This document shows positions 24,245 through 33,885 of a stretch of DNA of 64,000 nt, one piece after another. Below the pieces are notes generated by a model, which was given only the letters and a program-made list of their open reading frames with translations, did no database searches and was not told where the DNA came from. Within the stretch, counting starts at the first letter, position 1. Each line of letters begins with the position of its first letter. A program made the position numbers and the translations under genes. Origin of the DNA: Clostridium putrefaciens (GTDB lineage Bacteria; Bacillota; Clostridia; Clostridiales; Clostridiaceae); NCBI RefSeq assembly GCF_900461105.1, contig NZ_UFWZ01000001.1:2232001-2296000 (forward strand), in the 5' to 3' direction.

Positions 24245-26935
24245 CTACCATGTATATCCCATCCTTTCTAAAGCGGACTTCACCTTAGCTTTTGACTGGG
24301 CTGTCTTTTGTTCAATCTCACTTAAGGTTTGCTCATATCGCTTTGCAATTAAAACCACCCTTGATGCAAGGTTATTCAACACTTGATCAATTGCATCAGT
24401 AATATCGCTTTCAAGTCTTGCCATCCATTTTTCATCAAAAAGCAAGTGCTTGATTTCATCTACTGATAATTCTCCATATTTAGCAAGAACTAAGTCATCA
24501 AGTACTTTTTGAGCTTCTTTAATCGCTTTATCAACTTCTTCTTTCTCAGTTAACTTAGCTTGATAGGAAAGAAGAGCATCATATTCATCAGCATATGTTT
24601 CAGGCATTATTGCATTGTCTTTTGCTTCTTTTAATGCATTTCTTAACTTAGCCTTTCCGAATGAGCCGTTCTTATTTCTAAGCTCATATATCTTCAGCTC
24701 ACTATTTACTTTGACGATTTTCTCCATCTCTGAAGTACTGCCTGCATCGAATAATTCAATAAGTTTTGTAATGTCATCTATTACTTCAGAAGTCTTTTTA
24801 CTTTCAAGTTCTTTTATCTGTTTATTCAGATTTGCTTTTGGTATACCGTCACCTTTTTCATTCAAAGCATTTACAAGCAAACCTTCGTCACCTGATTCTT
24901 CTTCTCTCATCTCATCCAGTTCAGATTCAAGCACTGCAGATTTTTCGATTAGCTCATTAAGAGCCATTAACTCAGTTTCAAAATACTCCCGTTCAATAAT
25001 GTCCCTCGAAATTAAAGCACCTTCAAAAGACTTCATTTTAGAAGTATCATCGACTTTGATTTCTTCACCATTTTCATCTTTTGCTTTCTTTTGAGCGTAC
25101 ACATATTCAATCTCACGTCCCGCCTCATATCCGCTCACCTTAATTACATATACATCATCTTGCATTTTCTCATTCCAATAATTAAGCAAGAAGTCGTACA
25201 CATCATAATTATCTAGAAGTTTTGCCGATTCAAAATCTCTCAAAATTTCAATACCCAAGCTTCGAATTAATTCTTTTGGATTTGTATCTGAATTAATGTT
25301 GAGTAATGAATCTTTTACTGAGCTTTTCCACGTCTTGAATAGGTCACCGCATTCATTTTCTTTTTCAATCTTAATATTCTCATCTTCAGAGATGATCGAT
25401 TCAATTTCATCCGGTTTTATAGTAAGATTATAGACATTATGTTCTTCATCGACACAAGTAAATATCTCTTGTCTTAACTCTGGCGATATTTTCCAGAGTC
25501 TTTCTAAAGCGTTAATATCCACTTCCGGAATACCACCCATAAGATGAGATGCAATGTTTTGAGGTAATGTGTCATCTGTTTTTTGGATATAACGAGGCAC
25601 ATTAAGATTTCCTTCGTTCTCTTCTAAAATTTCTTTATAAGTAATAAAACGAGAGTACCCCTCAACTTTTTCTTGATGAATAAAGGTTTGCACAATTTTT
25701 TCAATATCCTGTTCACGAAGACGATTCTTATTTCCGTCTTTCCTGAACCCATCACTTGCATCGATTATAAAGATACCTTCACGCTTATCAGCATTTTCTT
25801 TATCGATTATAATGATACTAGCAGGGATTCCTGTACCATAAAATAAGTTCGCCGGTAGCCCAACTATACCCTTGATATATCGTTTCTCAAGAACAGCTTT
25901 TCTAATGGTTTCTTCTGAGTTTCCTCTAAAGAGAACACCGTGTGGTAGAATAATCCCTGCCTTACCATTGCTTTCCAATGCTTTTAGGACATGTAGAAAC
26001 CAAGCATAGTCACCATTCTTTTCTGGTGGAATGCCATAACCATCAAACCTCTTGTATTTATCTTCAGATGGTTTAATTCCATCAGTCCAGTCTTTATCAG
26101 AAAATGGTGGGTTCATGACAATAAAATCAAATTTTCTAAGTCCACCAAAATCATCAGTATATTGTGGGTTTGCCAATGTATTCCCACTTTTGATTTCACC
26201 TGTACCTTTGTTATGTAGGATAAAGTTCATCTTTGCTAAACCAGCAGTATCAGGATATTTTTCTTGTCCAAATATTGTAACTATGGAATCACCATTATCA
26301 TCAGTTGGTGCTTCATCTGCTGCACGAATTAGTAGAGACCCACTACCCGCTGCAGGATCGTGAAGCATCCACTTCTTATCTGTCTCTTGCTTAATATTGC
26401 TGATACCAATAAGTCTAGCGATAATACGTGACACCTCACTAGGTGTATAAAACTGTCCCTTACTCTTACCAGACTCTTGAGCGAATTTCATCATAAAGTA
26501 TTCGTAAGCATCTCCAATGATATCATCGCCACTAGCTCTGTTACTTTTAAAGTCAATCGCAGGGTTTTGGAAAATTGCAATAATACCAGAAACTTTATCT
26601 ACTAGCTCTTTACCAGAACCTAGTTCATCCGGATTGTTAAAGCTAACTTCAGGAAGCGCACCTGCAAGCTTATTATCTTCTAGAAACTTTTGAAGAATTA
26701 CATCAACCCTTTCGCCAACATCTGGCTTACCTTTTGCAGCAATCAAGTCGTCAAATGAGGCACCTTCATTTACTGTAAATTCAGCAAAACGTTGCCCTTT
26801 ATATCTGTCTGATACATACTTGAAGAATAACAATACAAGCACATAATCTTTATACCTTGAAGGTTCTACTCCACCTCTTAATTTATTACAAGCATCCCAT
26901 AATAGGGAATACAATTCTGATTTTTTCACGGCCAT
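24245..26935 (-). CDS. hsdM: Type I modification methylase subunit M, extended form
   Basis: An 896-residue subunit; classical HsdM has about 500-550. Residues 1-470 are the standard part: the N-terminal bundle (LYSLLWDACNKLRGGVEPSR), AdoMet motif DPAAGSGSLL, the catalytic VMNPPFSD, and FYGTGIPASIIII. The remaining 400 residues, rich in Glu/Lys helices (ELESKKTSEVIDDITKLIEL, LTEKEEVDKAIKEAQKVLDD), end with a coiled-coil-like segment. The methylase would need HsdS for specificity, so in the interrupted state it should be inactive. AGAGAGG precedes the ATG, and the stop overlaps hsdS. Confidence 0.95.
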   Translation of the reverse strand: MAVKKSELYSLLWDACNKLRGGVEPSRYKDYVLVLLFFKYVSDRYKGQRFAEFTVNEGASFDDLIAAKGKPDVGERVDVILQKFLEDNKLAGALPEVSFNNPDELGSGKELVDKVSGIIAIFQNPAIDFKSNRASGDDIIGDAYEYFMMKFAQESGKSKGQFYTPSEVSRIIARLIGISNIKQETDKKWMLHDPAAGSGSLLIRAADEAPTDDNGDSIVTIFGQEKYPDTAGLAKMNFILHNKGTGEIKSGNTLANPQYTDDFGGLRKFDFIVMNPPFSDKDWTDGIKPSEDKYKRFDGYGIPPEKNGDYAWFLHVLKALESNGKAGIILPHGVLFRGNSEETIRKAVLEKRYIKGIVGLPANLFYGTGIPASIIIIDKENADKREGIFIIDASDGFRKDGNKNRLREQDIEKIVQTFIHQEKVEGYSRFITYKEILEENEGNLNVPRYIQKTDDTLPQNIASHLMGGIPEVDINALERLWKISPELRQEIFTCVDEEHNVYNLTIKPDEIESIISEDENIKIEKENECGDLFKTWKSSVKDSLLNINSDTNPKELIRSLGIEILRDFESAKLLDNYDVYDFLLNYWNEKMQDDVYVIKVSGYEAGREIEYVYAQKKAKDENGEEIKVDDTSKMKSFEGALISRDIIEREYFETELMALNELIEKSAVLESELDEMREEESGDEGLLVNALNEKGDGIPKANLNKQIKELESKKTSEVIDDITKLIELFDAGSTSEMEKIVKVNSELKIYELRNKNGSFGKAKLRNALKEAKDNAIMPETYADEYDALLSYQAKLTEKEEVDKAIKEAQKVLDDLVLAKYGELSVDEIKHLLFDEKWMARLESDITDAIDQVLNNLASRVVLIAKRYEQTLSEIEQKTAQSKAKVKSALERMGYTW

Positions 26936-26971
26936 TCATTTAACCTCTCTCATCTATTAAGTTTTTTATAT

Positions 26972-27184
26972 TCAGTATTCAGTAATATCTATACCTGCTT
27001 TTAATAACCTTTCATATCTCTCGTGGGAGATAAGAACTGCTACAGGCTTTCCATTTTTCAAAATAAAAGCTGTTTTATCTTCATCTGATAAACCAGTAAT
27101 TAATTTTGATGATTGTCCTCTAAGAAAATCTGACATGTTATAGAATTCCATCGGTTCCTTTTGGACTTTATCTTCCTTATCCAT
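26972..27184 (-). CDS. Phd/YefM-like antitoxin at the head of the hsd operon
   Basis: A 70-residue protein starting MDKEDKVQKEPMEFYNMSDF. The segment SDEDKTAFILKNGKPVAVLI followed by SHERYERLLKAG is the Phd/YefM fold (DNA-binding strand-helix, then helical tail). No RelE- or Doc-like toxin gene is adjacent; hsdM starts 36 bp downstream. It may act as the operon's autorepressor instead of a toxin partner. The ATG at 27184 has AAGGTGG 8 bases upstream; an upstream in-frame GTG overlaps that site. Confidence 0.8.
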   Translation of the reverse strand: MDKEDKVQKEPMEFYNMSDFLRGQSSKLITGLSDEDKTAFILKNGKPVAVLISHERYERLLKAGIDITEY

Positions 27185-27207
27185 ACCTAAATCCACCTTT
27201 TCTTTTA

Positions 27208-27236
27208 ATCATAACATTTTACCACTCTTATTTCAA
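27208..27236 (-). promoter_or_regulatory. Sigma-A-type promoter of the phd-hsd operon
   Basis: TTGAAA (27236-27231), 17 bases, TATGAT (27213-27208) on the minus strand. Transcription would start near 27201, about 17 bases before the antitoxin start codon. Confidence 0.75.
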
Positions 27237-27306
27237 CCTTTATATGTACTCAAAAAGTAATTACTTTCTAAGTACATTTCAATTTTATTTATCGATTCAA
27301 TCCTAT

Positions 27307-27358
27307 AGCCATCTTGTCAACTCACCACATTTTTGCCAGCAATCTTATCAACTCACCA
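27307..27358. repeat. Two 21-bp direct repeats, 31-bp period
   Basis: AGC(C/A)ATCTT(G/A)TCAACTCACCA at 27307-27327 and 27338-27358 differ at two positions. The 31-bp period is about three helical turns. They lie 70-125 bp upstream of the hsd promoter and 150-200 bp from the rlmD stop. They could be regulator or recombinase arm sites. Confidence 0.6.
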
Positions 27359-27423
27359 ACCCCATATTCAATTTCGAAAATCTACTGAGTAATCCACCAC
27401 TCTTGGATATCTTCCCACAAAGC

Positions 27424-27473
27424 AAAAATCCGTGATTATCCTTCCGGCTTAGAACCAGACCTCAAATCACGGA
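27424..27473 (-). terminator. Terminator after rlmD
   Basis: On the minus strand TCCGTGATT pairs with AATCACGGA (9 bp, perfect) around a 27-base loop, followed by five T. It ends the rlmD transcript before the accessory region. Confidence 0.65.
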
Positions 27474-27503
27474 AAGCCTTTATTTGCTTATCTTTTTACA
27501 CTC

Positions 27504-28865
27504 TTACTTATCGACCCTTGACATCAATACTACCGTCTCAACGTGTGGCGTGTTCGGAAACATGTCTACTAGTAAGCTCTTTTGTATTTCATACCCCTTT
27601 TCTTCCAAAAACTTAAGATCTTGTACTAATGTTTTTGGATTGCAGGATACGTAGATTATTTCTTTTGCTTTAAAGTCTACTACGTATTGTAGTGCTTTTG
27701 GGTGTACTCCTGTTCTTGGTGGGTCTAGGATTATTATGTCTGGGCTTTCTTTTAGGTCTTGGATGACTTTGGTTACGTCTCCTGCTATGAAGTTACAGTT
27801 ACTTAGGCCATTTAGCTTAGCGTTTTCGTTGGCTGCGTTGGCTGCTTCTTCTATTATTTCTACTCCTATTACCTTTTTTGCTTTGGCTGCTGTGATTTGG
27901 CCTATGGTTCCTGTGCCGCAGTAAAGGTCAAATATTGTTTTATCTTCTTCGTCTCCTAAAAACTCTCTTACTATGCTATATAGTTTCTCTGTTCCTTTGG
28001 AGTTTGTTTGGAAGAAGGCTAAAGGTGATATTTTAAATTTTAATCCTAGGATTTCTTCTGTTATATAATCTTTTCCGTGTAGTATATTTACCTTATCTGC
28101 AATTACAGCATCGGATAGGGAGTCATTTACTGTATGTAATATTGAAACTAATTTTCCTTTTAACTCTAATTCTAAAAGTTTTGATTTTAATTCTTCTAGA
28201 TCAAAGTCAATTTGCGATGTTGCAACTAGGTTTACCATTATTTCTTGTGTATTATAGGCTTTTCTTATGATTAAGTTTCTAAGGTAACCTTCTCTTGACA
28301 TTACTTTGTAATGTGGGAATCCTTTTTCTCTGAAGTATTCTAAAACCATTTTCATAATTTTTCTGTAGTCTTCATCTACTAGCATGCAGCTATCTGTAGT
28401 TACTATTTTAAATGAACTGCCTTTAACGTGCATTCCAAGGCAAAGCTCTCCGCCTTTTTCAAAGTCTCCAAAGGAGAATTCCATTTTATTTCTATATTCA
28501 TATTGATTATCAGTGCCTACTATTCCTTGGAATTCTCCCATAGGTACTTCATCGTTATTGAATAATTTTTTTACTGACTGCATTTTAAATTCTAATTGTT
28601 TTTCGTATGGTACATGCTGACTTTGACATCCTCCGCAGGTTCCAAAGTGAGGACAAGGAGCATCTATTTCATACTCTGCCTTTTCAGTTATTTCTATAAA
28701 CTTTGCCTCTCCATGAGTTTTTCTCTTTTTTGTAAGTCTTGCTGATACCTTTTCTCCTGGAAATGCTCCTTTTACGTATATCTTCATGTCTTCTAGTGTA
28801 GCTATTCCCTCTCCACCAAATCTTGTGTCCTCTATATTAAGCTCTAGTATATCGCCTTTTTTCAT
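27504..28865 (-). CDS. rlmD: 23S rRNA (uracil-5-)-methyltransferase, RlmD/RlmCD family
   Basis: A 453-residue RumA-family enzyme that methylates uridine C5 in 23S rRNA with AdoMet. The TRAM domain is at the N-terminus ([20 protein letters not shown]). The 4Fe-4S cysteines appear as [11 protein letters not shown] plus a later SCMLV. The methyltransferase has [21 protein letters not shown] and the catalytic Cys in YVSCNPKTL. The 3' end encodes [18 protein letters not shown]; in streptococci and relatives this gene end is a known integration site for mobile elements, and here accessory DNA begins just after it. Confidence 0.92.
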   Translation of the reverse strand: MKKGDILELNIEDTRFGGEGIATLEDMKIYVKGAFPGEKVSARLTKKRKTHGEAKFIEITEKAEYEIDAPCPHFGTCGGCQSQHVPYEKQLEFKMQSVKKLFNNDEVPMGEFQGIVGTDNQYEYRNKMEFSFGDFEKGGELCLGMHVKGSSFKIVTTDSCMLVDEDYRKIMKMVLEYFREKGFPHYKVMSREGYLRNLIIRKAYNTQEIMVNLVATSQIDFDLEELKSKLLELELKGKLVSILHTVNDSLSDAVIADKVNILHGKDYITEEILGLKFKISPLAFFQTNSKGTEKLYSIVREFLGDEEDKTIFDLYCGTGTIGQITAAKAKKVIGVEIIEEAANAANENAKLNGLSNCNFIAGDVTKVIQDLKESPDIIILDPPRTGVHPKALQYVVDFKAKEIIYVSCNPKTLVQDLKFLEEKGYEIQKSLLVDMFPNTPHVETVVLMSRVDK

Positions 28866-29007
28866 TTAACTGCTCCTCTTACCTCTATTAATATTTTGCT
28901 TTATCTATATAGTTATATAGTTTTTTAATAGCTTTACATTAGTCTATATAATTGCATAGTTTCTAAGTTTCTCAATAACTTTCCATTAATATTATACTAT
29001 CTTTGCA

Positions 29008-29373
29008 TTATTTCTTTATTAATTTTATGTTGCTTACTTTTCTACCTACAGTATTGTTCATTTTAGTTCTTTCCATTATTGGTGAGTAGATTATATTTAC
29101 TATTATATATATGATTACATATACACCCATTTTATCTACTACACGTAAGTTTACAAGCTTCATTATAAAATTAAATATCATAAGAAAAACAAATGATGCT
29201 CCCCCTATTACTATCTGATCTATAATGCTTGCTTGTATGCTATCAAAAAATGTTACTTCTTCTTTTATAAGTGGTGTTTCATCTAAAACTACTTTTCCCT
29301 CTTCTAAATTTTTATCACCTATTATAAGTTCTTCTTTTTTTTCATTTGTTTTATTTTCTTCATTTTCTAACAT
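29008..29373 (-). CDS. RDD family membrane protein
   Basis: A 121-residue protein. About 45 charged N-terminal residues are followed by two or three hydrophobic helices (IDQIVIGGASFVFLMIFNFI; GVYVIIYIIVNIIYSPIM) and the RDD-type ending NNTVGRKVSNIKLI. RDD proteins are small inner-membrane proteins, some proposed as ion antiporters. Function here is unknown. It stands alone on the minus strand between rlmD and the divergent permease gene, with AAGGAGAC before its ATG. Confidence 0.75.
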   Translation of the reverse strand: MLENEENKTNEKKEELIIGDKNLEEGKVVLDETPLIKEEVTFFDSIQASIIDQIVIGGASFVFLMIFNFIMKLVNLRVVDKMGVYVIIYIIVNIIYSPIMERTKMNNTVGRKVSNIKLIKK

Positions 29374-29740
29374 AACTTTGTCTCCTTATCTTCATTTTTA
29401 ATATTATAACATATACGGTACCTTAAAAAAATAATAATCTAATGCAAAAATAGGCTAGATTGCTTACTTATCCTTTTTAAAAATACCTAGATTTATTTAC
29501 AGAAAAATATTATTCCTATAGATACAGATTATACACTATATAGATACATTATGTGTAAACTTCATATTAATATTAATAGGTTTATGCTATAATATTCTCG
29601 GTATTTATACTATATTATGATTTTTTAAAGTGCAATACTTGAAGGTTTAAGTTATGTTTAACTGCTACCTTTTTAAGATATCAATCAATTTTTATCAGGT
29701 TTCTAATTAAAATAGCTAATTAAATTAGGATGGTGTTACT
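29374..29740. other. Divergent intergenic region upstream of the permease
   Basis: 367 bp, extremely AT-rich, no gene. Apart from the extended -10 element described separately, I see only short AT palindromes. The permease leader of roughly 140 bases shows no riboswitch class that I recognise. Confidence 0.5.
29585..29593 (+). promoter_or_regulatory. Extended -10 promoter for the TSUP permease
   Basis: TGCTATAAT is a perfect extended -10 element. No good -35 lies at the usual distance, which extended -10 promoters tolerate. Transcription would begin near 29600. Confidence 0.5.
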
Positions 29741-30496
29741 GTGTGGAATTTAGTTTTTTTATGTTTTGCTGGATTTTTGGCTTCTTTTGTTGATTCTATT
29801 GCTGGTGGTGGTGGGCTTATAAGTGTTCCGGCATTTTTTATCGCTGGTTTTTCTCCTTATTTTGCTTTGGGTACAAATAAATTTGCTGCTACCACAGGTT
29901 CTTTTACTAGTTCTTTAAGGTTTGCTCGTTCTGGTAAGGTGAATTTTAGTGTTATAAAATACATAATTCCTTTTACTCTTATAGGTGCCATTTTAGGAGT
30001 TAAAACTGTCCTTCTTATAAATCAGGACTTTCTCTATCCTTTAGTTATGGCATTAATATTATTTGTAGGAGCTTATAGTCTATTTTCAAAAAACCTTGGT
30101 ATGGAAAATGGATTTACTAAAGTTACGAAACTAAATTTAGCCCTTGGAATACTTCTTGGCTTTACTATAGGATTTTATGATGGCTTTTTTGGTCCTGGCA
30201 CTGGGTCTTTTCTTATATTTGGTTTAATAAGCATATTTAAATTTGATTTTGTAAGTGCTAGTGGCAATGCTAAATTTTTAAACTTTATAAGCAATGTAAC
30301 TTCACTTGTAGTCTTTGCTATAGAGGGTAAGATAAATTATCTTTATGGCATACCTATAGCTATATTCATGGTATTTGGAGCAAACTTTGGTACAAAAGTT
30401 GCTCTTAATAAGGGAAGTAAGCTCATTAAACCAATATTTATAGTAATGTCTCTTGGTGTAGCCTTAAAGTTACTTATTGAAAATTATATATTGTAA
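29741..30496 (+). CDS. TSUP (TauE/SafE) family membrane permease
   Basis: A 251-residue integral membrane protein with about eight hydrophobic segments. The N-terminal FVDSIAGGGGLISVPAF and the second half's FYDGFFGPGTGSFLIFG are the two signature repeats of the TSUP family, which exports or imports sulfur-containing anions such as sulfite, sulfonates or thiosulfate. The substrate cannot be read from the sequence. The start is GTG with GGATGGTG upstream. It is convergent with selB across a shared terminator. Closeness to selenium genes may be accidental. Confidence 0.88.
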   Translation: MWNLVFLCFAGFLASFVDSIAGGGGLISVPAFFIAGFSPYFALGTNKFAATTGSFTSSLRFARSGKVNFSVIKYIIPFTLIGAILGVKTVLLINQDFLYPLVMALILFVGAYSLFSKNLGMENGFTKVTKLNLALGILLGFTIGFYDGFFGPGTGSFLIFGLISIFKFDFVSASGNAKFLNFISNVTSLVVFAIEGKINYLYGIPIAIFMVFGANFGTKVALNKGSKLIKPIFIVMSLGVALKLLIENYIL

Positions 30497-30522
30497 TTTT
30501 CTATATATATATAAACCAAAAC

Positions 30523-30554
30523 AAAAGCTGACTTTTAAATTTAAGTCAGCTTTT
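30523..30554. terminator. Bidirectional terminator between permease and selB
   Basis: AAAAGCTGACTT and AAGTCAGCTTTT form a perfect 12-bp stem with an 8-base loop. The A and T ends make it functional on both strands. Confidence 0.85.
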
Positions 30555-30566
30555 ACTTACCACCTA

Positions 30567-32474
30567 CTAGTATAATATTCTCTTATCTTCTATTCTCTTT
30601 GTAAACTTTATAGAATCAAAATGTTCTAAGATGGCTACTGCATATTTTCTGCTGGTGTCTAGTACTGTTCTTGCTTCTGCTGCGCCTATGCTTTCATTTT
30701 CTTCTATATAACTTTTAATTATATCCTTAGCTTTTAGGTAATCTTCCTTTAGATACACTACATCTTCCATTACCTTTACTAATGATCCTGTATCTATTAA
30801 GGAATCGTAGACCATCTTAAATGTCTTTTTATCCTTTTCTTTAGCTTCCATATCTGCATACTTTGGAGAATTATATCCTAAAGATTTAAAGGTTTTTATT
30901 ATTCTATCCTTTACTTCTTTTTGATCTTTTGTATATTCAATATTAAAACTTTCTAAGGCTACAAAGCTATCGTTAATTTTTATTGATCCATGACTTTGCA
31001 TGATTTCTAATATTTCATCATAGGTTTTTTGTTTTATTTCTCTGCCAAAGATTTTGCCCTTTATTTCTTCTTTTGACATACCAAATTTAAGTGGATTTTG
31101 ATTATGATACTTTTCTAATAAATCCATTAATTCTTTTAGCTTATTTTCATAATAACTTTTGTGAATGTATACATGTTTATCACTGGAATTAAGGCTTATT
31201 ATTTTATTTTTATCTATAAGTTCTTTTAATATATCTTTTATATCTTCATGATTTTTACCTAGGGCTTTTAATATATCAAATTCCGTTGGATATTTTGAGC
31301 TTATAGCTAAAACTGTACTTTCTATTATATCTTTTGGGTCTCCACTTTCTTTAATTTTAAGTTCTTTTATATAATCTTCTTTAAACCTTTTAGCTTTAGT
31401 TGCTACTGGCTCTATAATAGATCCCCCGGCTATAGTTACCATAGGTGAATAGGTTCTAAGTACGTATCTATCATTCCTTTGTACTGTTATAGGCCTTTCT
31501 AGCCTTAACTGAACATAAGCCTGTTCACCTGGCTTTATTTCTTCTTTGTCTAAAATTATTACCCTGCATAATATTTCATTAGTACCGTGATATAATCTTA
31601 GCCTTTGTCTATTTTCTATAGGTTTTTGTGAGTTTTTAAGATGATAAAGCTTACAATCTATAACCATTGAAGGCTCCATTATATTAGCCACTGATACTAC
31701 ATCGCCTCTATTAATATCTTCAACTTTTACATTTGTAATGTTAAGTGCGCACCTTTGACCTGCTTCTCCTATCTTAACGTTTTCTTCATGAACTTGTATA
31801 CTTCTTATTTTGCCTATAGCCATGGAAGGATAAATTTGTACTGTATCTCCTTCCTTTACTTTTCCACCTATTATTGTTCCTGTAACTACTGTTCCAAATC
31901 CACTTACAGAAAATATTCTGTCTACTGGGAGTCTAAAGTGACCTTCTGTATCTTTAGGATCTACCTCTTCTGTTGCCTTTTCTATTTCTTCTATAAGGCT
32001 TTCTATACCCATTTTAGTTTTAGATGACACAGGTATTATAGGGGCCCCATCTAAAAATGTACCTTTAAAGCTATCTTCAACCTCAGATTCTACCATGCTT
32101 AGCCATTCCTCATCTACAAGGTCTGCTTTGGTTAATGCTATTATCCCTTTTTTGACATTTAGTAGTTGAAGTATTTCAAAGTGTTCCTTTGTTTGTGGCA
32201 TAATTCCTTCATCTGCTGCTATTACTAAAATTACTACATCTACTCCACTTACCCCTGCTAGCATATTTTTTATAAACTTTTCGTGACCTGGTACATCTAT
32301 TATTCCGGCTCTTTTTCCTGATGGAAGATCAAAGAAGGTGAATCCAAGATTTATTGAGATACCTCTATCCTTTTCTTCTTTTGTGGTATCTGTTTCTCTT
32401 CCTGTTAGAGCCTTTATAAGTGTAGTTTTACCATGGTCTATGTGACCTGCTGTTCCAATTATAATGTGCTTCAT
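30567..32474 (-). CDS. selB: Selenocysteine-specific elongation factor SelB
   Basis: A 635-residue translation factor that brings Sec-tRNA to UGA codons next to a SECIS hairpin. The GTPase domain has [18 protein letters not shown] and LTKAD. Two beta-barrel domains follow ([20 protein letters not shown]), then a long C-terminal winged-helix part (about residues 370-635) that binds SECIS RNA. It starts directly after selA with one base between the genes, so the two are one operon. SelB is needed to make the SelD encoded upstream. Confidence 0.95.
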   Translation of the reverse strand: MKHIIIGTAGHIDHGKTTLIKALTGRETDTTKEEKDRGISINLGFTFFDLPSGKRAGIIDVPGHEKFIKNMLAGVSGVDVVILVIAADEGIMPQTKEHFEILQLLNVKKGIIALTKADLVDEEWLSMVESEVEDSFKGTFLDGAPIIPVSSKTKMGIESLIEEIEKATEEVDPKDTEGHFRLPVDRIFSVSGFGTVVTGTIIGGKVKEGDTVQIYPSMAIGKIRSIQVHEENVKIGEAGQRCALNITNVKVEDINRGDVVSVANIMEPSMVIDCKLYHLKNSQKPIENRQRLRLYHGTNEILCRVIILDKEEIKPGEQAYVQLRLERPITVQRNDRYVLRTYSPMVTIAGGSIIEPVATKAKRFKEDYIKELKIKESGDPKDIIESTVLAISSKYPTEFDILKALGKNHEDIKDILKELIDKNKIISLNSSDKHVYIHKSYYENKLKELMDLLEKYHNQNPLKFGMSKEEIKGKIFGREIKQKTYDEILEIMQSHGSIKINDSFVALESFNIEYTKDQKEVKDRIIKTFKSLGYNSPKYADMEAKEKDKKTFKMVYDSLIDTGSLVKVMEDVVYLKEDYLKAKDIIKSYIEENESIGAAEARTVLDTSRKYAVAILEHFDSIKFTKRIEDKRILY

Positions 32475-32475
32475 T

Positions 32476-33864
32476 TTAAACCTCTCCCATGCTTTTAAAA
32501 GCCTTAGCTATTATGTCTAGATCTTCTTCTAAAAGGGCTCTTACATCTATTATAATTTCTCCATTATAAACTCTTGCTATTATAGGAATAGTATTACTTC
32601 TTAGTTTTTCTTCTATAACTGATGCTGGAACCTTATCGCTCTTTACTTTAAGCGCATAGCTTTCGATTTTTTCTGTAGGCATAGATCCTCCACCTACCAT
32701 AGAAAAGTCTTTTTCTATATTAAAACTAAAATGTTTTGGAGCTCCTTGAAGTTTTCTTTTAAGCTTTTGTGCTCTTCTTTTTAGTTCTTCGGGGTCTAAT
32801 AACATCATCCTTAATGTAGGTACTCTTTTTAATGCTTCCTTTTCATCTAAATAACAAGTTAAAGTACCCTCAAGGGCTGCTAATGTCATCTTATCTATTC
32901 TAAGTGCCCTTGTTAATTGATTCTTCTTTATTCTATCTATATACTTTTTCTTTCCTACAATTATTCCAGCTTGAGGTCCACCTAGCATTTTATCTCCACT
33001 AAAAGTAACTACGTCAATTCCCTTTTTTATGCTTTCTTGTACTGTAGGCTCATGTATGAATCCATATTTAGATAAATCTAAAAGAACTCCACTTCCTATA
33101 TCCTCTATTATTGGCTTATCATATTTTATACCAAGTTCCACTAATTCTTCAATAGGTACCTCTTCTGTAAAGCCCATTATCTTAAAATTTGAAGTATGTA
33201 CCTTTAATAAAACTCCAGTATTTTCATTTATATTATCTTCATAATCATAAAGATGAGTTCTATTGGTAGTTCCAACTTCCATAAGTTTTGCCCTACTAAA
33301 TTTCATTACTTCAGGTATTCTAAAAGAACCTCCTATTTCAACTAGCTGTCCTCTTGAAACTATGGCTTCTTTATCCTCACAAAGAGTGTTTAAAACTAAC
33401 ATTACAGCTGCTGCATTATTATTAACTACTACCGCTGCCTCAGCTCCTGTGATCTTTTTTATAATCTCTTCTATGTGACTATATCTTGATCCTCTTTTAC
33501 CCTCTATTAGATCATATTCAAGGTTATTATAATTTTTTGCTACGTCAATAACGTTTTCTAAAGCCTCGTCACATAATATAGACCTACCTAAATTAGTATG
33601 AATTACAATACCTGCACCATTTACTACCTTTTTTAAATTAGGTTTACGTTTCTTTTCTAAGATTTTATTGAAATAACTCATTATATCCTCTTTAGAAAAG
33701 TCTTCAATATCATCTTTAAGTATGGACTTTCTATAAAATTCTATAGTTTCTCTTAAAGATTCCATGACAATAACCCTCATATTATTATCTAAAGCATTTA
33801 GCACTGACTTTTCTTCAAGTAATTCATCCATCTTAGGTAATTTTCTTAATAAATCTTTATTCAT
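32476..33864 (-). CDS. selA: L-seryl-tRNA(Sec) selenium transferase SelA
   Basis: A 462-residue PLP enzyme that converts seryl-tRNA(Sec) to selenocysteyl-tRNA using selenophosphate. The PLP lysine is in [16 protein letters not shown]. Other family segments are VINTNLGRS-like [17 protein letters not shown] and [13 protein letters not shown]. The ATG at 33864 has GGAGGGG 8 bases upstream; a start seven codons earlier lies before that site. It follows selD after 145 bp and overlaps nothing. A strong hairpin lies just upstream of its ribosome binding site. Confidence 0.95.
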   Translation of the reverse strand: MNKDLLRKLPKMDELLEEKSVLNALDNNMRVIVMESLRETIEFYRKSILKDDIEDFSKEDIMSYFNKILEKKRKPNLKKVVNGAGIVIHTNLGRSILCDEALENVIDVAKNYNNLEYDLIEGKRGSRYSHIEEIIKKITGAEAAVVVNNNAAAVMLVLNTLCEDKEAIVSRGQLVEIGGSFRIPEVMKFSRAKLMEVGTTNRTHLYDYEDNINENTGVLLKVHTSNFKIMGFTEEVPIEELVELGIKYDKPIIEDIGSGVLLDLSKYGFIHEPTVQESIKKGIDVVTFSGDKMLGGPQAGIIVGKKKYIDRIKKNQLTRALRIDKMTLAALEGTLTCYLDEKEALKRVPTLRMMLLDPEELKRRAQKLKRKLQGAPKHFSFNIEKDFSMVGGGSMPTEKIESYALKVKSDKVPASVIEEKLRSNTIPIIARVYNGEIIIDVRALLEEDLDIIAKAFKSMGEV

Positions 33865-33885
33865 ACGCCACCCCTCCTTTAACAC

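Larger units (their letters stand above)
21753..24251 (-). pseudogene. hsdS: Type I specificity subunit, interrupted by an IS element
   Basis: The true start is the ATG at 24251, overlapping the hsdM stop (ATGGTAG). The first 29 codons (MVAYPRDWKEVQIGDIYQIK...) end at the IS at 24163. The gene resumes at 22792 with ISSIKNNTNKYPVYSSQTLN and reads through two target-recognition regions and two helical spacers (LSEQQAIASVLSDFDEHIDN; MKEQKEIVEILTAMDEEIES). Removing the IS and one 10-bp duplication gives 1,128 bases, 376 codons with the stop, in frame. A GTG at 22757 could yield an N-terminally truncated 334-residue product lacking part of the first recognition domain. Confidence 0.95.

Noticed and set aside
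24615-25094. Long plus-strand frame (159 codons) opposite hsdM
   Set aside because: Ser/Phe-rich translation typical of an antisense shadow of Glu/Lys-rich coding sequence; hsdM is certain.
28866-29007. Two imperfect TCTATATA(G/A)TT...CATTA-like repeats after rlmD's start
   Set aside because: Match is weak and the area is very AT-rich, so chance similarity is likely.
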